The notes beneath the pieces were generated by a model. The model was not told the origin of the DNA. It ran no database searches and saw only the letters and a list, made by a program, of their open reading frames with translations. 43,796 nucleotides of DNA. Source: Chloroflexota bacterium. GTDB lineage: Bacteria; Chloroflexota; Anaerolineae; Ardenticatenales; JAADHH01. Shown here piece after piece: positions 31,868 to 40,647 of this stretch. The DNA lies in NCBI GenBank assembly GCA_013151955.1, contig JAADHH010000101.1, positions 1 to 43,796 on the forward strand, in the 5' to 3' direction. A program made the translations under genes and the position numbers. The first letter of the stretch is position 1. Each line of letters begins with the position of its first letter.

Positions 31868-34800
31868 CTATGCCTTCTCCACGTTGCAGATGAACGCTTT
31901 GGTTTCTGGGATCATCGTGTTCGCGTCACCGACCGGAGGCGTCAGCAGGTTCGCACTGTTGCCCGTGTTCAAGCCGGCAAAACCCCAATGCCAGGGCAGG
32001 CCGATCTGGTGAATCGTCTTGCCGTTCACCGTAAACGGCTTGAACCGCTTGGTGACCATGGCCGTCCCTTCGACCTTGCCACGCGCCGATTTGACGATGA
32101 CTGTGTCGCCGTTCGCAATCCCCTTCTCGCTGGCCAGCTCTTCGCTTATTTCCACGAACATGCCCGGCTGCATCTCGTTCAGCCACGGGTTGCTGCGGGT
32201 CATGGCCCCCGACTGCCACATTTCGGACAGCCGATAGGTGGTACCCACGATGGGGAATTCCTCCGCCGTGCCTTTGGTATCCATGTCGGAGTCCCAAATC
32301 TTGAAGGCCGGGTCCATCTGCGTCTTGGAGAGGAGGTTCTCGACCGGGCTTTCCCACGGTTCGTAATGCTCGGGGAAGGGGCCGTCGGCCCGTCCAGCGC
32401 CGAAGAGTCGAGCGTGGCCTTCCGGCTTCATGATGAAGGCATACTTGGCGTCCGGCGGCCAGCCGCCATCGGGCACGTCGCCTTCCCATCCGCCTTTGCC
32501 CCCCTTCAACGCCGGGTTCCAGCGCACGGAGAAGCGCTTCGGATCGAACGGCACACCCTTGTCGTCGCACGAGGCCCGGTTGTAGATGATACGCCGGTTG
32601 ACCGGCCAGGCCCACGACCAGTTGGTATACAGCCCAATGCCGGCCGGGTGCTTGTCGGTGTTATCGCGGCGGGCCATCATGTTGCCGGCCTCGTTGTAGG
32701 AACCGGAGTAGAGCCAGTTCGCGCTGGTCGTCGAGCCGTCATCCTTCAGGCCCACGAAGTTCTTGACCAGTTCACCCTTCTTGTGGATCACGTTGCCCTT
32801 GTCGTCCAGGATATCGCGGGTGTAGAAACCGTTGATCTCGCGGGCGACCTTGTGGACGTCCAGCTCATTGTCGGTGGTGGTGTAGTCCCAGTCGAGCTTG
32901 GTAATCGCGTCGGCATTCGGTCCGCCTTCGGCGTTGTAGAGGTCACGCAGGGCCAGCATGAGCTTGTCGATGATCCAGCTATCCGGCTTCGAATTGCCCA
33001 ACGGTTCCTGCGCCTTCCAGCGCCATTGCCCCCAGCGACCGGAGTTGGTGATCGAGCCTTCCTTCTCGAAGGAAATGGCTGCCGGCAAGAGGAAGACTTC
33101 GGTCTGAATGTCAGCGGGATTGGTACCCGGCCGCTTCCAGAACTGCGCAGTCTCCAGCTCCCAGAGGTTGACGGCGACCATCCAGTCGAGTTTGTCGAGC
33201 GCCTTGCGCACCAGGTTGGCGTTCGCCCCGCCGACAGCGGGGTTCTGCCCCCAGGCAAAGAAGCCCTTGATGTCGCCGGCGTACATGGCCTCGAACAGCG
33301 ACAGCCAGGAGTAGTTGCCCGAGTTCTTGGGCAACCAGTCGTAGCCAAAGTCGTTTTCGGCCGTGGCGTTGTCGCCGTACCAGGCCTTCAGCAGGCTGAC
33401 CATGTACTTGGGGTAGTGCTGCCACCAGTTGGCGCTCTTCGGGTCGTTGGACTTGGGGGTGTAGTGTTCCAGATACTTGGCCAACGTCTCGTCAGAAGCC
33501 TTGGGCGTCTTCAGATAGCCGGGCAAGATGTGGAAGAGCAGGCAGTGGTCGGTGGACCCTTGCACGTTCGATTCGCCGCGCAGCGCGTTCACACCGCCGC
33601 CGGCCCGTCCGATGTTGCCGAGCAAGAGCTGGATCATGGCCGCGGCACGGATGATCTGCGTGCCGTAGGTGTGTTGCGTCCAGCCCATGGCATACATGAT
33701 CGTAGCCACTTTGTCGGGTGCGCCGCTGGCGGCATACGTTTTGTAGATCTCAAGCAACTGCTCTTTGGGTGTCCCCGTAATCGAAGAGACCAAATCCACA
33801 TCGTAGCGGCTGTAGAACTTCTTCATCAATTGGAAGACGCTCCGTGGATCCTGCATAGTGGGGTCCATCTTGGGAATGCCCTTGTCATCCACCTGATACT
33901 TCCAGGTAGACTTGTCATACTTGCGCTTGGCCTCATCGTAGCCGATGAACAGGCCGTCACTGAAATTGAAGCCGGTGTCGATGAGGAAAGGCGCATTGGT
34001 GTGCAGCCGCACATACTCTTCGTGTTGGAGATTGTTGTCCAGGATGTACTTGATCATACCGCCCAGGAAGGCGATGTCTGTGCCGCTGCGCAACGGAGCG
34101 TAGATGTCGGCCCGCGCGGAGGTGCGGGTGAAGCGAGGGTCTACGCTGATCAGAGTGGCCCCTTTTTCCATGGCTGCTTCCACCCACTTGAAAGAGATGG
34201 GGTGATTTTCAGCGGCATTGGAGCCCATAATCAGAATGGTGTCCGCATTTTTGATGTCAATCCAGTGGTTGGTCATTGCTCCTCTACCGAACGACTCTGC
34301 CAGAGCCGCAACTGTAGCGGAGTGTCATATACGGGCCTGATGTTCGAGGTAGACGATGCCCATGGAGCGCAACGCTTTGACCAGCAAGGCGCACTCTTCG
34401 TTGTCCAGCGCCGCGCTGCCCACACTGGCGATGGCCGTGGTGCGGTTGACCAGCCGGCCTTGTTCGTCCTTCTCGGTCCAGTTGTCGTCGCGGGTTTTCT
34501 TCACGCGCTGGGCGATCTGCTGGATTGCCCAATCCCACTCGACTTCCTTCCATTCACTGGCTCCTGGGGCGCGATAGAGCGGCTTGGTGACCCGTTCGGG
34601 GCTTTGGGCCAGGTGTACCAGTGTTTCCCCCTTGCTGCACAGCGATCCGCGGTTGATGGGATGGTCGGGGTCGCCTTCGATGTTGACCACCTTGCCGTTC
34701 TCCGTGGCCGCGATCATGCCGCAACCGACGGCACAGAAGGGACAAATGCTGTGTGTTTCCCCGAGTTGCTTGTGCAGGATGTACTTTTGTGGCTTTGCTT

Positions 34801-34897
34801 CTGCGGCCAGCGCTGCACCGCCTGGCAACAGGAGACTGCCTGTTGCCGCACCGGACACCTTGAGGAAGTCCCGGCGCGACAGGTTGACTGTAGCCAT
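31868..34897 (-). CDS. fdnG: formate dehydrogenase catalytic subunit, selenoprotein (FDH-N type)
   Basis: 1009 aa counting selenocysteine, start ATG 34897 after AAAGGAGGAG. It oxidises formate to CO2 outside the membrane. Tat signal SRRDFLK at residues 7-13; [4Fe-4S] Cys C52, C55, C59, C87; Mo-bis-MGD fold beyond. The reading frame meets TGA at 34327-34325 within QAR(I)-U-HSATVAALAESFGRGAMTNHW, which matches the Sec site of E. coli FdnG (QARV-U-HGPTVASLAPTFGRGAMTNHW in parts), so TGA codes for Sec191. An ordinary gene caller would split it into 31868-34276 and 34325-34897. The host must therefore have selA, selB, selC and selD, which are not in this window. Confidence 0.95.
34279..34322 (-). 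ncRNA. SECIS-like hairpin after the Sec codon
   Basis: In the mRNA directly after UGA: CUCC (34322-34319) pairs with GGAG (34282-34279), a G-A mismatch, CUAC (34317-34314) with GUAG (34287-34284), an internal loop, then GGCUCU (34307-34302) with AGAGUC (34298-34293) and a GGC loop. Position and size fit bacterial SECIS elements bound by SelB. Confidence 0.7.
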
Positions 34898-35238
34898 ACT
34901 CTCCTCCTTTCTCTTGCCAAACTCTTCTTTGAGGACCATTCAAAAAACGGACTGTGGCTTCACACCGCCAAATTGGAGATAATAGACCGGTTCTGTTGTT
35001 TCCCGAACAGCGCTCCACCACGGCTGGCTCGGACGGCTGTCGTTCTCCACAGTGCAGGGCCGGTAACACGAGTCTTTGCACAGTGCCGGCGGACATGAGC
35101 GTAGATCGACCGGGCGAACCAGGAATGCCAAATTTGTCTGGGCGGTATCCGTCACCCCCTTTCATGAAGCTACAAGATGTGTTGTTGTAAGGTTGATGCG
35201 TTCTGTTCTGTAATGGGGGGAATCAAGGCACGCGAACA

Positions 35239-35266
35239 ACCAGGCACTTGGTGCCTGGTAAGTGCC
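35239..35266 (-). promoter_or_regulatory. alternative hairpins at start of formate dehydrogenase transcript
   Basis: Hairpin A: ACCAGGCAC/GTGCCTGGT (35239-35247, 35251-35259) with a 3-nt loop. Hairpin B: GGCACTT (35243-35249) with AAGTGCC (35260-35266). They share bases and cannot form together. As DNA the same region is a symmetric site just after the transcription start. Confidence 0.5.
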
Positions 35267-35271
35267 ATTAC

Positions 35272-35300
35272 AGTATACCACTTGCAAAGCGGCGTGTCAA
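35272..35300 (-). promoter_or_regulatory. promoter of formate dehydrogenase genes
   Basis: TTGACA (35295-35300), 17-nt spacer, TATACT (35272-35277) on the minus strand. The six Gs before TTGAC are shared with the ABC-operon promoter at 40429. Confidence 0.75.
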
Positions 35301-35369
35301 CCCCCCTCCGAAGCCCAGGTGTCCGTCGAAGTTTTGCACGGCGAGGTGTGGATTGGTTTACGCTTGCGA

Positions 35370-36212
35370 TCAGCCCTTCACTGCCCCCATCGTGAGGCCG
35401 GCAACCAGGTGGTCGAGGAAGAAGTCGTACACGATGCCGACCGGAATGGCCACGATCACCGCAGCCGCCATCAACGATTGCCAATAGAAGACGTCACCGC
35501 GAACCAGCTCAATGGGTACACCCACACTGAGCGTCCGGTGGGCCGAGGAAGAAATGAAGGTCAGGGCATAGATGAATTCATGCAGCGTAAGGGTGAAGGT
35601 AAAGACGATCACAGCAATGATGCCAGAAACAGACAGGGGCATAACCACCTTCACAAAGGCCATCAGCCGGCTATACCCGTCCACCATCGCTGCTTCTTCC
35701 AAATCGATAGGAATCGATTTGAAGAAGCCCATTAAAAGCCAGGTACAGAATGGAACCGAAATGGTCGGGTAAACCAACACGAGGGACCAGATGCTATCCA
35801 CTAACCCGATCTTGCTGATGACCCGAAAGAAGGGGATGAACAACAGGGTGGGCGGCACCAAATAGACCAGGAAAATGGCGATACCGGCCTGTTCTCCCCA
35901 GCGCCCGGACATACGGGTCAGGCTATAGGCAGCCGGAATGGCGATAGCCAGGGTAATGATCACGACCACGACACCGACAAAGAAAGAGTTCCATAAGAAG
36001 GTCGTGTACTTCGTTTCGAAGAACAGCACCCGCAGATTATCCAGGGTGGGCGGATCGTTGAACAGAAACGGGTTGTTCTTCGAGCGATACAGATCGCGAT
36101 CCTGCTTGAAGGTTGTAATGATCATCCACAAGAATGGTGAAGCAGAAAAGAAACAGAACAGGGCCACCGTGGCATACAGAAGCCCCCGTTTGGCGCGGTA
36201 CAACAAATTCAT
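35370..36212 (-). CDS. carbohydrate ABC transporter permease (MalG-like)
   Basis: 280 aa from ATG 36212 (GGAGG 10 nt before), 2 nt after the upstream permease stop. Six membrane helices; the EAA loop that docks the ATPase is DLEEAAMVDGYSRLMAFVKVVMPLSVSGI. It pairs with the next permease to form the sugar channel. Last gene of the importer operon; about 70 bp on lies the formate dehydrogenase promoter. Confidence 0.93.
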   Translation of the reverse strand: MNLLYRAKRGLLYATVALFCFFSASPFLWMIITTFKQDRDLYRSKNNPFLFNDPPTLDNLRVLFFETKYTTFLWNSFFVGVVVVIITLAIAIPAAYSLTRMSGRWGEQAGIAIFLVYLVPPTLLFIPFFRVISKIGLVDSIWSLVLVYPTISVPFCTWLLMGFFKSIPIDLEEAAMVDGYSRLMAFVKVVMPLSVSGIIAVIVFTFTLTLHEFIYALTFISSSAHRTLSVGVPIELVRGDVFYWQSLMAAAVIVAIPVGIVYDFFLDHLVAGLTMGAVKG

Positions 36213-36214
36213 GG

Positions 36215-37165
36215 TCACGTAACCTCCATCCGTCGTGTCGACCGCAATACCATAATTACCCCAGCCAGCAACACCGGAAACAGAAACAGGGCGGTTGCGG
36301 CACCTTCGCCCAGCGCGCCCCCTTCGACGCCCTTGAAGTAGGCCCAACTGGCCAGAACCTGCGTGTAATACACCGGCCCCCCGCGTGTCAGCAAGAAGAT
36401 CACGGTCATGTCGGAAAACATGGAGATGAATCCAAACAGCAAAGCCACATTCACAATGGGCAGGAGCAGGGGCACTTTGATCTCCAAAAGGGTGCGCCAG
36501 AAGCCGGAGCCATCTACTGCGGCTTGGTCGAGAATTTCCCGGTTGATGGACGTGAGTCCGGCCATGAGGATGACGGCCGACAGCGGCAGGAAGCGCCAGA
36601 CGTATACGATGATGACGGAGGCCATCGCCAGATTCGTCTTGCCCAGATAGTTCATGTGCAGGCCGGGACCAAAGATCGTCCCCGGCCCTAACAGGTGAAT
36701 GGCGCGTAGCACCCAATCAATCGGGCTGAATTTAGAATCGAGTAGCCACAACCACCCAATCGTGCCCAGCGAAATGGGGGTTGCCCAGGGCAGTATCAGC
36801 AAGACGCGGGCGAGACGTTTGCCCCGGAAGTCCAGGGCCAGCAGTTCCGCCAGCGCTGTCGCCAGAATGATGATGATAATCTGCGAGACAATTGTAAAAT
36901 ACAGCGTGTCCCACAACGCCCGTCGAAACTGTGGCGTGGCCAGGATCAGGCGAAAGTTTTCCAGTCCATTGAAGTCGAACGCGGTGTTTCCGGCCGTAAC
37001 GTTGCTAAAGCTATACGTAATGGCCAGTACCAGAGGAATACCAACCAAGGTAATAATATACACAAAGGCCGGCAACAAAAATAGTGTACCCAACAGCCCT
37101 TCCCTATCGGCAAGGGTCCGGGTGCCGGCCTTTTCCGGCACCTCAAAAGCCATCCTGTCTGGCAT
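36215..37165 (-). CDS. carbohydrate ABC transporter permease (MalF/UgpA-like)
   Basis: 316 aa, start ATG 37165 after GGGGTAGGAAG. Six membrane helices after a short cytoplasmic N-terminus; EAA loop NREILDQAAVDGSGFWRTLLEIKVPLLLP. It forms the heterodimeric channel with the downstream permease and starts 12 bp after the ATPase gene. Confidence 0.93.
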   Translation of the reverse strand: MPDRMAFEVPEKAGTRTLADREGLLGTLFLLPAFVYIITLVGIPLVLAITYSFSNVTAGNTAFDFNGLENFRLILATPQFRRALWDTLYFTIVSQIIIIILATALAELLALDFRGKRLARVLLILPWATPISLGTIGWLWLLDSKFSPIDWVLRAIHLLGPGTIFGPGLHMNYLGKTNLAMASVIIVYVWRFLPLSAVILMAGLTSINREILDQAAVDGSGFWRTLLEIKVPLLLPIVNVALLFGFISMFSDMTVIFLLTRGGPVYYTQVLASWAYFKGVEGGALGEGAATALFLFPVLLAGVIMVLRSTRRMEVT

Positions 37166-37177
37166 ACTTCCTACCCC

Positions 37178-38218
37178 TTATTCGCCAATTTCCCGCGGCG
37201 CTGTACGTTTCCCGGTCGTGTGGTCAAAGAAGCGTAGGTCTTGCTCGCGGATCACAAATTCATACTGTTGACCGGCCTCGACGGTCACCGGAACCGTTGT
37301 GGGGAGCCGGGACATTGTCTTGACGTCGGAAGGTATCCCCACCAGGTTCCCATAGAGGAGGCGATCAGCGCCCAGGTATTCGATGCGAGTAACGTCATAA
37401 GTAAAGGAAACACATTTTTCCTCATCTGCTGCCAGGACATCTTTGGGCAAGAAATGCTCGGGACGAAAGCCCAGGATGTAATCGGCTCGATGGACCAGGT
37501 TGATGCCCGGCGATCCGAGGAATGTGGCCACAAAGGTGTCGGCGGAGTCATAATAGACCTCTTGCGGCGTGCCGACCTGTCTCATCTGGCCGTCGTGCAT
37601 GACCACGATGCGGTCCCCCAGGCCCATGGCCTCGATCTGATCGTGGGTCACGAAGATCGTGGTGATGCCCATCTGCCGCTGGAACTGTTGCAGCTCATCG
37701 CGCGCGGATGCCCGCTGCTGGGCGTCCAGGTTCGAGAGCGGCTCGTCCAAGAGCATGACGCGCGGACTGCGGACCATGGCCCGGGCCAGGGCCACACGTT
37801 GCCGCTGTCCACCGGAAAGCTGGCGGGGTTTCCGGTGCAACAGGCTTTCGATGGCCAAGAGGCCGGCCGCATTCTCCACTTTGGCCCGCCGCTCTTCCTT
37901 CGGTATGCCGCGCGCTTTTAGGGGAAAGGCGATGTTGTCGAATACGGTCATGTGCGGATAGAGCGCATAGCTTTGGAAAACCATGGCGATGTGCCGGGCG
38001 CGCGGTGGCAGATTGGTGACGACCTCATCACCAATGAGGATGTCCCCTCCGGTGGGCTGTTCCAACCCGGCGATCATGCGTAGCAGGGTAGTCTTCCCAC
38101 AGCCGGACGGCCCCAATAATACCAGCAGCTCGCCCTTATGAACAGAGAGGTCGACGCCATCGACGGCCCGCACATCGCCAAAATGTTTCTTGATTCCTCT
38201 TATTTCCACTACAGACAT
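37178..38218 (-). CDS. sugar ABC transporter ATPase (MalK/UgpC-like)
   Basis: 346 aa from ATG 38218 (AGGAAGG upstream). Walker A GPSGCGKTT, Q-loop VFQSYALYPHMTV, signature LSGGQRQRVALARAM, Walker B VMLLDEP, D-loop SNLD, switch His FVTHD. A C-terminal TOBE/OB part (~235-346) as in MalK may take regulatory input. It powers the two permeases. It is set 208 bp after the binding-protein gene, with the third copy of the 33-bp palindrome between them. Confidence 0.95.
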   Translation of the reverse strand: MSVVEIRGIKKHFGDVRAVDGVDLSVHKGELLVLLGPSGCGKTTLLRMIAGLEQPTGGDILIGDEVVTNLPPRARHIAMVFQSYALYPHMTVFDNIAFPLKARGIPKEERRAKVENAAGLLAIESLLHRKPRQLSGGQRQRVALARAMVRSPRVMLLDEPLSNLDAQQRASARDELQQFQRQMGITTIFVTHDQIEAMGLGDRIVVMHDGQMRQVGTPQEVYYDSADTFVATFLGSPGINLVHRADYILGFRPEHFLPKDVLAADEEKCVSFTYDVTRIEYLGADRLLYGNLVGIPSDVKTMSRLPTTVPVTVEAGQQYEFVIREQDLRFFDHTTGKRTAPREIGE

Positions 38219-38241
38219 AGCTTGAACCTTCCTCGTGCCCC

Positions 38242-38274
38242 AGAAATTCAACTTTTCTGAGAAGTTGAACTTCT
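38242..38274. repeat. 33-bp dispersed palindrome, copy 3
   Basis: AGAAATTCAACTTTT (38242-38256), CTG, AGAAGTTGAACTTCT (38260-38274); two arm mismatches against copy 2. It is in the 208-bp gap between the binding-protein and ATPase genes, where a REP-like hairpin could keep binding-protein mRNA more abundant. The rest of 38275-38426 shows nothing recognisable. Confidence 0.8.
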
Positions 38275-38426
38275 AACGATGAACGGAGTTGTGCTCCAAG
38301 CCGTACCGGCCGGGAACACAACTCCATGTCCTCACGTAGTGAGTGATCGCCGCAATACCGAACCGCTCCAACATTTCACCGTAGGAGCAAGACCAATTCC
38401 GCGACGCCGTCCCCCGTGATTCTCCG

Positions 38427-39902
38427 TTACTTCGTGCCGCCGACCAGTCCCTTGGCGCGCCACTTCTTGAAGATGGCTTTGATCTGTACTTCGGCTTCGG
38501 AAACAGCGTCCTCGGCCGACATCTCGCCGCGAGCCACCTTGCCCATCATCGCCGAGATGATGTGGGTAGAGTAGATTTCGGCGATGGCCGGATTCGCCGG
38601 GCCGGGGTAGCCCAGATAGGTGACCCAGTCCTCGGCCGTGCGCAGGACCTTCAACTTGTCTTGCGGGCGAGAGCCAAACGGATCGATGTCCAGCCAGCTC
38701 CCTTCCTCGTAGAGTTGCGGAACGGTGCTCTTGAAGGCCGGGAAGTTATACAGCTCGCTGTTGTAGACCGCCTGGTTGTAATTGGCCACCAGGTGCAGCA
38801 TAAAGGCTTTCGCTGCGGCTGTGTCGTTCGCGTTCACATATTTCGGGATAACGTAGATGAACCAGACGTGCGCCGAAGCGTGCTGGTCGCCACGCGGGCC
38901 CTTTAACGCTGGGCCAATACCAATGTTGTCTGCCGCGGCCGGATCGACCTTCTGCAAACTGCGATAAGCAGAGATCGAATTCAGGATGTAGGACAATTCG
39001 CCGGCGATCAGGCCCTGGTTATTGGATGCAGCAGTCCAACCGAACACTTCTTCGGTCATCGCATTCTGATACAGCTTGGCCATGTACTTGACCGCCTCGA
39101 TCACCTCAGGGGAGTTGATCGTCACGTTCTCGTTGGCATCCTGGATCGAGCCTCCAAATGACCAGATAATCGCGCGTGCGGCCATCTCCGAGTCGATCTC
39201 CGGCGACATCCCCAGGCCGAGGGGAACACCGGTCGCGTCCTTGATCTTCTTTCCACCATCCAGAAGGTCAGCATACGTGGACGGCCCATTCGGATAGCCG
39301 GCATCTTTCCACAACTTAATGTCGTAATCGGCAGGATCAGGAACCCACCCGTGGCAGAAGCCGTAGTATTCCTTCAGTGCGGGGAGATAGGAGTTGGCTT
39401 TGCAAGTTGGAGCCTGCTCCCCGAACAGTTTTTGGGCCTGCTCGTTGACATCGTTCAAGTTTTGGAGACCTTCGACAAAAGAAGATGGCGTTACCGGCAT
39501 CTCAATCATCGTCGGCCCGTCGCCGGCGTCGATGGCTGCCGTCAGCGTTGGGGCCAGGTCGGTAATCGAAACGTGGTCTACCGTAACATCAACGCCGTTT
39601 GCATCGCCCCACGCCTTGGCAAAGGGGTCAACCCACTTGTCGTAATTCGGCACGAAATGGCTCCACTGAACGATGTGTAGCTTTGTGCCCGGCGCAAATT
39701 TCTGCACCTCTACTTTCTTCTCGACGACCACGGTCTCCTTTACCGGCTGTTTGACGACCACGGTCTCTTTCACTGTCTGTTTGACAACACGGGTCACTTC
39801 TACTTTTTGGGGTGCCGGTGTCGCCTGTGGCGCACAGGCAGCCAAAAACACGCCAATAATAATCAAAGAAACCACCAGAAACAAAGTGCGCTTGTGCTTC
39901 AT
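38427..39902 (-). CDS. sugar ABC transporter substrate-binding lipoprotein
   Basis: 491 aa from ATG 39902 (TGGAGGAGAG upstream). Lipoprotein signal MKHKRTLFLVVSLIIIGVFLAAC with lipidated Cys23. Residues ~33-67 are a Val/Lys/Thr repeat linker (ETVVVKQPVKETVVVEKK), a spacer from the membrane. The rest is a family-1 solute-binding fold (HIVQWSHFVPNYDKWVDPFAKAW and onward). The sugar cannot be told from sequence. First gene of the importer operon. Confidence 0.93.
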   Translation of the reverse strand: MKHKRTLFLVVSLIIIGVFLAACAPQATPAPQKVEVTRVVKQTVKETVVVKQPVKETVVVEKKVEVQKFAPGTKLHIVQWSHFVPNYDKWVDPFAKAWGDANGVDVTVDHVSITDLAPTLTAAIDAGDGPTMIEMPVTPSSFVEGLQNLNDVNEQAQKLFGEQAPTCKANSYLPALKEYYGFCHGWVPDPADYDIKLWKDAGYPNGPSTYADLLDGGKKIKDATGVPLGLGMSPEIDSEMAARAIIWSFGGSIQDANENVTINSPEVIEAVKYMAKLYQNAMTEEVFGWTAASNNQGLIAGELSYILNSISAYRSLQKVDPAAADNIGIGPALKGPRGDQHASAHVWFIYVIPKYVNANDTAAAKAFMLHLVANYNQAVYNSELYNFPAFKSTVPQLYEEGSWLDIDPFGSRPQDKLKVLRTAEDWVTYLGYPGPANPAIAEIYSTHIISAMMGKVARGEMSAEDAVSEAEVQIKAIFKKWRAKGLVGGTK

Positions 39903-40405
39903 CTGCTCTCCTCCATACAAATACCTAAACAAAAGGGTTTCTCCAACAATCGGGCAAGAAAACCAACGCACCGGAAAGAACAATGTACATTCCCAATGCT
40001 CCCCCAAAACGCTCTCTGCTGCTATGCCCGAATGTCCTAAACACGCTTCCTTTCTATGAGTAGGATACCACCTCCTTCCCCATATTTGAGGCCGTTATTG
40101 AGGAGATTGACGATAGAACTTCTCTCTGACTTCCGGATTTCCTGTGACGAAGGGGCCAGCGCTTGCTCCGGACAACCAATGGGTCGGCCCCTACTTCGCA
40201 CATTGTGATGCACCCAACCGTAAAGAGTCGTTTTTTTCAAACAGAGGATATGGTACTGCCTGTCAATTTCAGGTTTTTATCGCGTTGATGTAGACTTCAC
40301 CGGGGTGTTCATCACTGGTCTTGTGGGATTCATCCGTCCTTCCGCGCTTGATGTTTCAGCAGCAGCACACGTCTATTCTAAACCAAATAATCCCTGTTAA
40401 CTAGC

Positions 40406-40434
40406 ATTATATCACTTTGCTATCGTGAAGTCAA
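40406..40434 (-). promoter_or_regulatory. promoter of sugar importer operon
   Basis: TTGACT (40429-40434), 17-nt spacer, TATAAT (40406-40411) on the minus strand, near-consensus. Preceded by six Gs as at the formate dehydrogenase promoter. Confidence 0.75.
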
Positions 40435-40473
40435 CCCCCCTAATTTCTGGTGATTACCCATAAGTCTGAGGCC

Positions 40474-40541
40474 GTAGCTCCCATCACCCTGGAATGAGGA
40501 TTCCAGGGCTACGAAAAGGGATTCCGCAGCGCTGGAATCCC
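40474..40541. repeat. pair of strong hairpins downstream of glycosyltransferase
   Basis: CCCTGGAAT/ATTCCAGGG (40487-40495, 40500-40508), enclosed by GTAGC/GCTAC (40474-40478, 40508-40512), then GGGATTCC/GGAATCCC (40518-40525, 40534-40541) around a GCAGCGCT loop. The two hairpins share GGAAT/ATTCC words and could exchange partners. It may end glycosyltransferase transcription and insulate the importer promoter. Confidence 0.6.
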
Positions 40542-40647
40542 CATTCCGGCGACATTCCTATTTGCAGCGGGGGTAACGCAAAACTGTGGGGAACTGCCGG
40601 GGCGGTGGGCCACCCATTAGGTGGACGGCATCCCCCGGGGAGCCGCC

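Larger units (their letters stand above)
34898..35369. other. spacer between formate dehydrogenase and ABC permease
   Basis: It contains the formate dehydrogenase promoter (35272-35300) and hairpin region (35239-35266), so the transcript has a leader of about 365 nt. In 34940-35230 I see no convincing gene or structured RNA; a molybdenum-cofactor riboswitch was considered but could not be recognised. Confidence 0.6.
39903..40647. other. long spacer and leader before the importer operon
   Basis: It contains the promoter at 40406-40434, leaving about 500 nt of leader (39903-40399). No credible gene lies in the leader; a 67-codon reading frame at 40037-40240 starts with TTG, has no ribosome site and was rejected. 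Upstream (40474-40541) are strong hairpins; 40542-40647 shows nothing recognisable. Confidence 0.6.

Noticed and set aside
34325-34327. TGA read as a stop separating two formate dehydrogenase genes
   Set aside because: Both sides are collinear with FdnG in one frame, the codon is at the known Sec position, and a SECIS-like hairpin follows.
31988-35098. 1036-codon open frame on the plus strand
   Set aside because: It is antisense to the selenoprotein formate dehydrogenase and has no domain; the minus-strand protein is unmistakable.
34898-35270. Molybdenum-cofactor riboswitch in the formate dehydrogenase leader
   Set aside because: I could not find its conserved core by eye; an Infernal search with the Moco model would decide.
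40037-40240. 67-codon frame in the importer leader
   Set aside because: TTG start, no ribosome site, no recognisable feature and atypical composition.
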